64,000 nt of DNA from Legionella sheltonii (GTDB taxonomy: Bacteria; Pseudomonadota; Gammaproteobacteria; Legionellales; Legionellaceae). Below the pieces are notes generated by a model. It was given only the letters and a program-made list of their open reading frames with translations, searched no databases and was not told the origin of the DNA. A program made the translations under genes and the position numbers. Shown piece after piece: positions 30,954 to 39,037 of the stretch; the first letter of the stretch is position 1, and the number at the start of each line of letters is the position of its first letter. Location: the NCBI RefSeq assembly GCF_026191355.1, contig NZ_JAPHOQ010000019.1, positions 23,862 to 87,861 of the forward strand, written 5' to 3'.

Positions 30954-32036
30954 ATGACTCGAGAAGAAATAATTCAAGGAACAGGACTTAGCAGCGAAGA
31001 TTTAGATGCATTATTTTTGCTGAATAGGTTAATGCATGCGGATAACCCTACTCGGGTTCTCGAGTTAGCAGGTAAAGAAAAAGAGAGGGTTGTTGTTTTT
31101 TTAGAAAATGCGATGGGCAATTTGGAGCTAAATAGAAAAATCCTAGAGCTAGGGAAACTGAAAGAGCAAGATACCGGAATTAGTTTTGCGGTGATTAAGA
31201 CCCTAAGAAATTTAACTTTTAAATCAAGGCATTGGCACAAAACTCACTTTGATGATCATGACAAAATAACCCTGTCAAAATTAGGGGCTTTAGCAGATTT
31301 AGCCTCACTTACCCATGATTTGGCTGTATTCGAATCCTCAGGCATCATTAATGATAGCGCTCGTTTATCCCAGCTGTATCATGATGCTCAGTGGGCATGG
31401 AGATCGGGTTTTTCTAATGATCTTGATCTTTCTTCTAATGTGATGGTTTTTGAGATTAAAGCGACAAAAGGTGGTGCGCCTATGTTTTTTCATACAAAGT
31501 ACCAAAAAGATGCATTTGTCTTATCTGAATTTCTCTACAGTGAGGAGTATCGGATTAGGCTAGACAAGTTAATTGAACGTGATGAAACAAAAGGATTTTT
31601 AAAAAAACATTTAGGTGATGATTGGTTACAGCAATTGGAACATAAATTTGGAATAATTCAACGAGAAATGCATGATGCACAGCTAATGGGGCCTCATCAA
31701 GGGTTAGTGCATCAAGATGACACGGCGCAAGAGCTTTTTCGTGCAGAAGACAAAAGCCCCGTGACGCTTATTTGTTCTCCATTTGTAGGCTTATCTACCC
31801 TCGCTACTGTTAAAGAATTAAATGTACAGTTGATACAGGAATTAAATGGTAAGGGAGTGACGGATATTCCTCCTTTATTGCAATTACCTGTTCATGAAGA
31901 GGTGGAGGCTTTATCCCCTTCTTGTTTTCTTGATGCACTGGATAAATGGAACGCTTTGGAGCGAATACCTAGAACACGTCTGAGTGGGGCTAAAGATGAG
32001 GGTGAAGAGGAGCATCCCTCTCATCAGCCTAAGTAG
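30954..32036 (+). CDS. Unknown protein with acidic tail; candidate effector
   Basis: 360 residues, not recognised, with no signal peptide or membrane segment. The first half is helical and charged. The middle has aromatic/histidine patches (SRHWHKTHFDDHD, MFFHTKYQKDAFV). The C-terminus carries DEGEEEHPSHQPK, a glutamate cluster near the end that resembles a Dot/Icm E-block. It follows the 117-residue gene by 11 bases, with AGGTG before its ATG. A GC hairpin with CCCTC flanks follows. Secretion is inference. Confidence 0.55.
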   Translation: MTREEIIQGTGLSSEDLDALFLLNRLMHADNPTRVLELAGKEKERVVVFLENAMGNLELNRKILELGKLKEQDTGISFAVIKTLRNLTFKSRHWHKTHFDDHDKITLSKLGALADLASLTHDLAVFESSGIINDSARLSQLYHDAQWAWRSGFSNDLDLSSNVMVFEIKATKGGAPMFFHTKYQKDAFVLSEFLYSEEYRIRLDKLIERDETKGFLKKHLGDDWLQQLEHKFGIIQREMHDAQLMGPHQGLVHQDDTAQELFRAEDKSPVTLICSPFVGLSTLATVKELNVQLIQELNGKGVTDIPPLLQLPVHEEVEALSPSCFLDALDKWNALERIPRTRLSGAKDEGEEEHPSHQPK

Positions 32037-32042
32037 TAGAAC

Positions 32043-32072
32043 CCTCATCCCTCTCCCGCAAGCGGGCAAGGG
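32043..32072. terminator. GC-rich hairpin between convergent genes
   Basis: CCCGC (32055-32059) pairs with GCGGG (32062-32066), and flanking CCCT pairs with AGGG. It lies just after the plus-strand stop and before the minus-strand stop. The CCCTC-rich sequence is of a type repeated in intergenic DNA; a related stretch is near 60630. Confidence 0.5.
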
Positions 32073-32101
32073 AAGGGGGTTATAAATCAACCAGCTCAAA
32101 T

Positions 32102-33502
32102 TTACTTAAGCCACTCCGTTAACAACGACTCCATCATTTGGCGAGCGTTTTTTAAAGAATCTGAATCCAGTGAGGAGGGACTATGCAAATCATCGCAATG
32201 AGCCGCTCCTTCAATCAATTGATAAGTCAATTTAGGATTAATCGCATTTCCGTTTTTTTCTGCCAAAGACAGTGTAGACCAGGGATCATTTTCTCCATTC
32301 GTGAAATAAATATTAGAAGTTAGAATATCCATTAAAGGAAAATAAAGACTGTTATTCAGTTCTGTCGTATTGACTGGTTGGGTTAGACCAAACAATCGTT
32401 GACATACTTTATGATGATAATCCAGATTAATTAATGAAGAACGAGTCGAGCGCGTTGGATTTGGATGGGCATTTTGCCAATATCCGTACTCCTTACACGA
32501 TTGGTAGTACCATTGCCGCATCCCTAAGCCGTCTTTATAATCACTTGGATGTTCACTCATCGCGCCTTGTGCGGTCATTTCTACCGCACTGACATGCATG
32601 TCTTTATATAATTTTTTAGCGAACTCTGCATAACCTTGAAGTGGTGTCGGGCTGGTTGCCAGGCTGGAACAAAACGCATCGCGCATTCCATATTGCACTG
32701 CTGCTGCACCGGTATCAGCAATCAAGTATAAAAAGTCCACCGGATCTGCAACCGCAGAGGCATCAAATAGTGATTTCATTTGCTCCCACTGTGCTGCATC
32801 ATTCAAGCTGGCTTCTACTTCACTGACCACCTCACGTATTTGACTGGCGCAATGTGATCCTGCAACTTGGGTCACGTGGGCATCATATTCAACGAAATCT
32901 TCTTTTGCCATTACGGGTGCTGACGAGGCCAAAGCACCTACCACCAGATATGGGAATTTTAAACGATAATAAGCGGATAAAGAGCCGGGGTATGAGCCCC
33001 CAAAAGCGACCCATTTGCCATTCCAGTTTCTTTCATTTTTTAGATGGCGTTGAAAATAGGCCAAATCATCTAGAGCTGCTTCCGTAGTTAAGAAGCGTAA
33101 GCTTTTAGTGGATAGTGAATTGAAAGGCAAACTCTCCCCATAATATCGATGTTCTAGGGCAACCAGTTTGGCATGAAATTTTTGTGCGTAATTTCTGATT
33201 GCCCCATTTAATGCACGTTTCGTACAGGCTGCTTCACCGCAAATATAAAAGAATACGGGGGAATCATCAGTGAGGCCATAGGATTCATCGATGTAGTAGC
33301 GTTGTGAAAAAGTACCCACTGTAGGATCATTATGATCGATCAACTGCTTAAAGTATGCGACTCGTATGGTTGTGTCGGCAACTAAGGGTATTCTTTCTTC
33401 TTGTCTTTTTTGTACATAGCGCTCTACTATTCCTGCATGAACCGCAGCAAAGGAAGTACAAAGACTAAGCAAAAGAAGAGTAGATTTTTTAGTAAACATC
33501 AT
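32102..33502 (-). CDS. Secreted S28 family serine peptidase (Pro-Xaa carboxypeptidase-like)
   Basis: 466 residues from the ATG at 33502, with AAGGAT upstream and a clear signal peptide (KKSTLLLLSLCTSFAAVHA). The alpha/beta-hydrolase triad is visible: Ser170 in FGGSYPGS, Asp in NGENDPWS and His in EGAAHCDD. ALEHRYYGES is a hallmark of family S28, which removes residues next to proline and is best known from lysosomes and fungi. Several cysteines suggest disulfides. A longer reading to 33559 would overlap the next gene. It lies in a run of secreted proteins. Confidence 0.88.
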   Translation of the reverse strand: MMFTKKSTLLLLSLCTSFAAVHAGIVERYVQKRQEERIPLVADTTIRVAYFKQLIDHNDPTVGTFSQRYYIDESYGLTDDSPVFFYICGEAACTKRALNGAIRNYAQKFHAKLVALEHRYYGESLPFNSLSTKSLRFLTTEAALDDLAYFQRHLKNERNWNGKWVAFGGSYPGSLSAYYRLKFPYLVVGALASSAPVMAKEDFVEYDAHVTQVAGSHCASQIREVVSEVEASLNDAAQWEQMKSLFDASAVADPVDFLYLIADTGAAAVQYGMRDAFCSSLATSPTPLQGYAEFAKKLYKDMHVSAVEMTAQGAMSEHPSDYKDGLGMRQWYYQSCKEYGYWQNAHPNPTRSTRSSLINLDYHHKVCQRLFGLTQPVNTTELNNSLYFPLMDILTSNIYFTNGENDPWSTLSLAEKNGNAINPKLTYQLIEGAAHCDDLHSPSSLDSDSLKNARQMMESLLTEWLK

Positions 33503-33531
33503 ATTTATCCTTAATTTTATAGGCTGTTTAG

Positions 33532-35142
33532 TTAGGCTGGGCCAATCACTCGAACACAACGCACATTGTGTGTGGTTTCTCTGAAATCCGTGCCCTGGAC
33601 GCTTTGTTGACTACCAATAAATTTCTGATACCATCCATCAGAAGTTGAGATGCTGTATTCTGTAGAGCTCCAATATTGGCCTGACAAGTCCGTCAAAAAT
33701 CCTAAACTATATAGGTTAGAAACGACATTGGGGAACCCACTAGGACATCCCGCATTGCTACCGGGTGGCTCAAATATTCCAAGTTCACAAATTGCAGGTA
33801 AATACCAGGTTCCTGGCATTACCGAACCGGTATTGTCGAGTTGAATGTCAAAACATAAAGCAGCGGCATTATTAGTAGCAAACTGGCCATAATGATTCAC
33901 TATTTGTTGTGTATTACAAAAGCCGTCAGTAGCGCCGTTGCATGCATCAGGAGGATTATTGGACGTTTTAGATGTTTCAGTGATGCCAGGTATAGGAAAC
34001 GGTGGCGCCGGAGCGTCATCACTCCATAAGGATGCTGAATCAGCATTTTGTATTACATACATATTGGGGCCCTGAACAGAAAATATCAAATAATCAAATA
34101 TAGAAAACGCTAAGGCCATTGTTGGCGGAGAGCTTATATTATCCCCGTTAACTAATATCCCACCCTGAGCAACATAACCAGTAAATGCGTTGGAAGTTAC
34201 AGTTAAGCTACAGGAGCCATTTCCTGGGATAACACTGCATGTGGAACTACTCACCGTTGTCCAGGCAGGGGGTAGATTTACGGTCACATTATAGGCTGGA
34301 TTGCTGGTGAGATTTATTACGTTAAAACTCACCCCTACTGAATCACCAACAGGAATAATTGCAGTCGCAGGAACCGAGATTACCGTGGCGGGAATTGAAC
34401 TGACATTAATGGTTATTGGAACTGAGTTTGAGGCATTGCTGGCAAAGATTGTTGCGGTGGTAGTACCTGAACTGGAATTCGAGACAAAGGTGAATTGACA
34501 TGATGCATTTGGTGCTAAAGAAGAAGGACAATTGTTTGTTACGGAAATACCCAGAGTAGGAGAGGCCAATGTAGCCTGTATATTACTCGCATTTGCATTG
34601 CCAATATTGGTCAGGGTGACGTTCTTTGCAGCACCCCCAAAGGCTAAATTGACTGTAGTTGGAGTGGCACTTAGCCGCGCTTGCGTCGTAGGGCATGCCA
34701 AAGCGTGCATATTAAAAAAAGTTGAGGTGGTATTGGTTCCTTTGACTAATACATTAGGAATTAAAAAGGTTACTGAAGTATTGGTAAAAAAGGAAATACT
34801 GCAGCTTTGTCCCGGTTGTAATGAAGCTGGGCATCCATTTTTTTGCACGACATAATTAATAAAATTACTGTCCGCAGATGATGCTTGTATATTTTTCGCC
34901 ACAATTCTGGAATTGTTAGTGATCGTAATGGTGCCAGGTTTAGAGAGGCACTGAGGGAGGTTTTGACTAATTTGAATCACACAATTTTGCAATGAACTAG
35001 AACAATTTGGTGCGGTAGCTCCAAAATTAATGAGTAATGAGGCTTTTTCTTTTATTTTAGGAGATTCCTGGGCCCATAATAGCTGTAGCGGAACAATGAA
35101 ACAGAGAACAAAGTATAACCTTCGCAGTGTTGAGCGACTCAT
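33532..35142 (-). CDS. Secreted protein with C-terminal DUF1566-type domain, paralogue 1
   Basis: 536 residues from the ATG at 35142 (AAGG nine bases upstream). A signal peptide ends at LLWAQ. The body is beta-rich with repeats of the form CPxSLxPGxSCxxxF, each about 85-100 residues, probably immunoglobulin-like. The last ~130 residues carry GTWYLPAICELG, QYWSSTEYS and VRCVR, the marks of the DUF1566 domain found at the end of the Lcl adhesin. The N-terminal ~130 residues are clearly homologous to those of the gene at 36784. A surface or adhesion role is likely by domain type, but not shown. It is divergent from its paralogue across an IS element. Confidence 0.75.
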   Translation of the reverse strand: MSRSTLRRLYFVLCFIVPLQLLWAQESPKIKEKASLLINFGATAPNCSSSLQNCVIQISQNLPQCLSKPGTITITNNSRIVAKNIQASSADSNFINYVVQKNGCPASLQPGQSCSISFFTNTSVTFLIPNVLVKGTNTTSTFFNMHALACPTTQARLSATPTTVNLAFGGAAKNVTLTNIGNANASNIQATLASPTLGISVTNNCPSSLAPNASCQFTFVSNSSSGTTTATIFASNASNSVPITINVSSIPATVISVPATAIIPVGDSVGVSFNVINLTSNPAYNVTVNLPPAWTTVSSSTCSVIPGNGSCSLTVTSNAFTGYVAQGGILVNGDNISSPPTMALAFSIFDYLIFSVQGPNMYVIQNADSASLWSDDAPAPPFPIPGITETSKTSNNPPDACNGATDGFCNTQQIVNHYGQFATNNAAALCFDIQLDNTGSVMPGTWYLPAICELGIFEPPGSNAGCPSGFPNVVSNLYSLGFLTDLSGQYWSSTEYSISTSDGWYQKFIGSQQSVQGTDFRETTHNVRCVRVIGPA

Positions 35143-35237
35143 TGAAATCATCCTTAATTAACGGAACGCGTTGTTATGCAACCATATACAGAGACCATCT
35201 TTTTTGCAATAGTATGAAGCGATGTGATTGAGTGTAA

Positions 35238-35291
35238 CTAGGGCGTGTTGACAATTCATCCCCACCGGCTACGTGCCGCGACTTGTTCGCG
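35238..35291 (+). repeat. Left 54-bp terminal inverted repeat
   Basis: This 54-base sequence is repeated in inverse at 36531-36584 with one mismatch. It begins CTAGGGCGTGTTGACAATT and contains the inner palindrome CCGCGACTTGTTCGCG. Confidence 0.9.
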
Positions 35292-35309
35292 ACAACCAGC
35301 CGATCTTAA

Positions 35310-35600
35310 TCAGTGGCAAATTTCTTCATAAAGATCATGCCATTCTGTATTTAGGTTCTCAATCAAATTTAACTTCCACTGCCTGGGCCAATTTTTGAAT
35401 CGCTTCTCACGTCGAGCAGCTTCTATATAGGTTTCATGAACCTCATAATAAACCAATATATGTACATTGTACTTAGCTGTAAATCCCGGAATCAGGCTGT
35501 TTTTATGTTCCCATACTCGTTTAATTAAATCTGATGTTGAACCAGCGTATAGTGTACCATTTCGCTTGCTTGCCATAATATAGACATAAAATGACTTCAT
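35310..35600 (-). CDS. GIY-YIG nuclease domain protein
   Basis: 96 residues, a stand-alone GIY-YIG domain. Visible are FYVYIMASKRNGTLYAGST (the GIY and YIG strands), the catalytic-type Arg in LIKRVWEHK, and Glu/Arg-rich IEAARREKRFKNW. Such small UvrC-like proteins are frequent in bacteria, and their role is mostly unknown. It lies within the inverted repeats of the insertion element next to hairpin sequence, so it may be a passenger or act on the repeats. Confidence 0.88.
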   Translation of the reverse strand: MKSFYVYIMASKRNGTLYAGSTSDLIKRVWEHKNSLIPGFTAKYNVHILVYYEVHETYIEAARREKRFKNWPRQWKLNLIENLNTEWHDLYEEICH

Positions 35601-35664
35601 TTGGCTTCCTTGTTTTGATCAGAGTGTTGGACTCAATGCGATGATATCACCTAAATTTCACGGA

Positions 35665-36414
35665 TTACATTGGTAGCCAAATATAGGAACAAGCCATTGC
35701 GAGCATTGACGCATCATTTCTCTTCAATTTATCATCTCTTGTGGCAATAGCTCGAAAATGTTTAAGTCGCGCAAATACGTTTTCAACTAGATGACGATAT
35801 TTGTATAGACCCCAATCAATATCAGCATTCCCAGTTTTAGAGTTCGTCTTCCGAGGAATCATTGGAGTAGATGATTTTTGCCTAATCTGATCTCGAATTT
35901 CCTCGCTATCATATCCTTTGTCTGCAATGGTGTAATCAGCTTTAGGGAGTGTTTCAATGAGACCTGAAGCTGCTTTAGCATCATGTACCTCTCCGCCAGT
36001 CAATTGAAATTCAATCGGAAGGCGGCAAGCATCAACTGCCCTATGAATTTTTGTTGTATTACCACCAATGGATTTCCCTATTGCTTGATGTTTCTTTCCT
36101 ATGGCGCCTGAGCTATGTTGATGGGCACGAACGATACTGCCATCAATAAATTCCCATTCAAGATCAGGATGTTGTATGAGCACTTTGAAAATCATCATCA
36201 ACTTGTTCTTTGAGGACCAACGATTGAATTGTTGATAGGCAGAATTCCAAAATCCAAACTCTTTAGGTAGGTCTCGTCAAGGGCAGCCTACACGCATGCG
36301 ATATAACATTGCCTCAACCATCATACGAAGATTAGGTTTGTCATATATCTGATGTTGTAGCATTATCTCCTTTAGCTTAGACCATAGCTCATCACTGAGC
36401 ATCAGTCTAGCCAT
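35665..36414 (-). pseudogene. IS5 family transposase, interrupted by an in-frame stop
   Basis: The frame begins MARLMLSDELWSKLKEI and ends YSYIWLPM-like, with DDE-type marks: Asp in WEFIDGS, Asp in TIADKGYD, and the C-terminal HLVENVFARLKHFR. Codon 46 is TGA (bases 36277-36279) in GCP-stop-RDLP, where relatives have tryptophan (GCPWRDLP), so one base change TGG to TGA breaks the gene. Only the 178 residues from 36201 remain as an open frame. The rest of the sequence is intact, so the change is recent or readthrough is tolerated. Confidence 0.85.
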
Positions 36415-36530
36415 TGCAAACTCGTTTTATACTTGATATTGAAATCGATATATTATGAGTTTGCTCTTATTCATCAATCGATTAGAGCAATGAATTAAGT
36501 TCATCTTTAACTTGACCATTTCCTGGATGC

Positions 36531-36584
36531 CGCGAACAAGTCGCGGCACGTAGCCGGTGGGGATAAATTGTCAACACGCCCTAG
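36531..36584 (-). repeat. Right 54-bp terminal inverted repeat
   Basis: Reverse complement of 35238-35291 with a single G/A difference. It ends ACACGCCCTAG. Confidence 0.9.
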
Positions 36585-36783
36585 TAGAAACTATTAGTGA
36601 GTAAAGAACACGCCACATTTAAGATTCAATAGACATGTTTTTTCAAGATTAAGCGATTTTATAGGCGCTTTTTGATACTTTATCTTCTGGATTCTATGAA
36701 CAATAAACGTGATAATAGGTTTTTTTTGTCATGCATTATTGAACCCGATTCTTTTAGTAAATAATGCAACTCATTAAGGATAG

Positions 36784-38775
36784 ATGATGACCATTGGTAA
36801 TAAGCTCAGCGTACTCTGTTTTTTAATTGTTGCCACTCCAGTGTTTGCTTCAATCAGCCCCCCTCATCCAGAGACTAACACCGCGTCATTGGGCATACAG
36901 GTCAATGGCAGTAATAAAAATGCTGCGAACAATTGCTCCCCCTCATTACAAAATTGTACGATTCAGATTACTCAAAAAGATTTAGGATGTTTGTCTCAAC
37001 CTGGGTCTATTACGATTACTAATAAGTCACGTATTAATGCGATGAACATTAGTGCCTCATCGACTGATTCTAATTTTAATAGTTATGTAGTGCAAAATAA
37101 TGGTTGCCCTGCTACGTTGCCTCCAGGAAGAAATTGCACGATTTCTTTTTTTACGAATGCCCCAGTAGCATTTACCGTGCCCAATGTGATTGTCAAAGGA
37201 ACCAATACCAGCACCACACTTTTTAACATTCAGGCTTTTCAGTGTGCGGCTAGTTTGGGCGTCACTCCAGCAACTTTTACGACGACTATAGGTAGCAGTC
37301 AATTGGTCACTGTAACCAACTTTGGAAATACAACGGCACGCAATATTACGGCATCACCAACCAGTCCTCTCAGCGTACAAAGCACAACGTGCGGTTCCAG
37401 TTTGCCTCCCGGGGCTTCATGCCAGATAACGTTTAATGCAACAGGAGCAACGACGCAAACTATTCCTATCCAGGGGACCAACACGAATACAATCAGTTTA
37501 CCGGCTACGGTGCTTGGCGCAGTTGCCGGAGCACCGATTCATTTAACTTCAGTTGCCGGCAATGGACAAGCCACACTTACATGGGGGGCGCCTACAAATA
37601 CAGGAGATTCTCCCATTACAAGCTATACCATTACCCCATTTGTTGGCACTACGGCACAAACACCGGTAACAGTAGCCAGTTCTGTTTTAACGACTATGAT
37701 ATCCGGTCTTACTAATGGAACAACTTATACTTTTACGGTGGTCGCAAATAATGCCAGTGGCAAAGGCCTCGCTGCTTACAGTGATTTTGTTACGCCGAAC
37801 TCGGGACTTGTTGTTAATCCATCCACTCTGGCACTTTCCGGGCTGGGTGGAGGCGCTGCAAGGACCTTTACTTTGACTAATACAAGCACCCAGACTATTA
37901 CGCTGAGTGGCGTGGCGCCGCCGTTTCCGCCATTACCTGGATCAGCAACAGTTTCGATAGATAATTGTTCCAGTGTTATTAATTTATTACCCGGTGCTTC
38001 GTGCTCAATGACTATTGATCCAGGAGCTGTTGCTACCTCATCGTCAAGTTGTACGTTAGGAACCTCGCCGACTCCAAGTGCTATAGAATTCCTGCCGGTG
38101 TCTGGCCCTCCAGCAAGTGCCAATATTGTGATCTTGGGCTTTGGATGCATTTATCAAAGTGGCTATCTTTTTTCAATTGACGATACAACACCTACTACAG
38201 CCAGTATCGGTGGAATTGTTGCCGCATTAAATGATCAAGTATTACCCACGACAGGCATTACTTGGAGTCCAGGTGGCATAGATACTCCGATTTGGGGGAT
38301 AGGAGACTTTTCTAGCCCATCTTCTCCCTCTCCTAATGCGACATCCTCTTACCCTGCCGTTCTTAGTTTGGGACAGGCAAATTGCGATGGTCCAGATGAT
38401 GGATTCTGCAACACCAGTAACATGCTTACCTTTTTTTCAACCGGTAATACCTATTCCGCCGGCATATGCAAAGGTATTAGCGATGGGGGATATTTAGATT
38501 GGCATTTACCTGCAATGTGTGAATTAGGGCCTTTTAATCCCTTTGTTTCCTCACTATGTACTCCAGGTAGCACGAATATGCTCAATGAATTGTTCTTACA
38601 GGGTATTGGTGGAATGCTTGATCCTGGTGAATACTGGAGTAGCACCGAATCATCTGATGTGGGCATTTTTGCATGGAACAGACTATTTCAAACGGGCTTC
38701 CCACCCAGTGAGCAACTGCTTAATGGGAAGAATTTTGCGTTTGGTATTCGCTGTGCTCGTAATTTGGCAAATTAG
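36784..38775 (+). CDS. Secreted protein with FN3 and C-terminal DUF1566-type domain, paralogue 2
   Basis: 663 residues with a signal peptide (cleavage near PVFA). The N-terminal ~130 residues match the paralogue at 33532 (SSLQNC/SPSLQNC, NNGCPA/KNGCPA, PNVIVKGTN). A second cysteine-bearing beta unit follows. Residues about 255-340 form a fibronectin type III domain (APTNTGDSPITSYTITP, GLTNGTTYTFTV). The C-terminus has WHLPAMCELG, EYWSSTES and IRCARN, the DUF1566 marks. Start ATG at 36784 or 36787, with AAGGA upstream. Surface adhesion is plausible by domain type. Confidence 0.75.
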   Translation: MMTIGNKLSVLCFLIVATPVFASISPPHPETNTASLGIQVNGSNKNAANNCSPSLQNCTIQITQKDLGCLSQPGSITITNKSRINAMNISASSTDSNFNSYVVQNNGCPATLPPGRNCTISFFTNAPVAFTVPNVIVKGTNTSTTLFNIQAFQCAASLGVTPATFTTTIGSSQLVTVTNFGNTTARNITASPTSPLSVQSTTCGSSLPPGASCQITFNATGATTQTIPIQGTNTNTISLPATVLGAVAGAPIHLTSVAGNGQATLTWGAPTNTGDSPITSYTITPFVGTTAQTPVTVASSVLTTMISGLTNGTTYTFTVVANNASGKGLAAYSDFVTPNSGLVVNPSTLALSGLGGGAARTFTLTNTSTQTITLSGVAPPFPPLPGSATVSIDNCSSVINLLPGASCSMTIDPGAVATSSSSCTLGTSPTPSAIEFLPVSGPPASANIVILGFGCIYQSGYLFSIDDTTPTTASIGGIVAALNDQVLPTTGITWSPGGIDTPIWGIGDFSSPSSPSPNATSSYPAVLSLGQANCDGPDDGFCNTSNMLTFFSTGNTYSAGICKGISDGGYLDWHLPAMCELGPFNPFVSSLCTPGSTNMLNELFLQGIGGMLDPGEYWSSTESSDVGIFAWNRLFQTGFPPSEQLLNGKNFAFGIRCARNLAN

Positions 38776-38783
38776 CTAAATCT

Positions 38784-38810
38784 GCAGGGCTCTGAGCCCT
38801 GCTGGTTTTT
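38784..38810 (+). terminator. Rho-independent terminator
   Basis: GCAGGGCT pairs with AGCCCTGC around a three-base loop, followed by TGGTTTTT, eight bases after the stop of the DUF1566 paralogue. Confidence 0.88.
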
Positions 38811-39037
38811 AGTTAATTGATTCTATTGACCCGATTAACTGTATTTTAAATTTTGGTATTATTTGAGTTAATTGGCGACCTAGGATATTGGATTTTTGTA
38901 CGCTCCATTAGTTAATCTCTTGAAAAAAAAGATTTTGTTTGCCCCAGAACACATAGAAAAAAATTTGCACAATTGACTTGTGAAGTGTTTATTTTCATGC
39001 CATCATGGTGTCACTCTGGATCTTTTGAGTGATTTTT

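Larger units (their letters stand above)
35241..36581. mobile_element. IS5-like insertion element with GIY-YIG passenger, defective
   Basis: About 1.34 kb bounded by inverted ends GGGCGTGTTGACAATT... and ...AATTGTCAACACGCCC, inside a 54-bp inverted repeat. TA flanks each end (35239-35240 and 36582-36583), consistent with a short target duplication. It carries a transposase broken by one stop codon and a GIY-YIG gene on the same strand. It is longer than a simple single-gene IS5 element. It sits in the divergent region between two DUF1566 paralogues. Boundaries are inferred from the repeats. Confidence 0.75.

Noticed and set aside
37776..38150. 124-codon minus-strand frame inside the FN3/DUF1566 gene
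   Set aside because: Shadow of the threonine/glycine-rich plus-strand gene.
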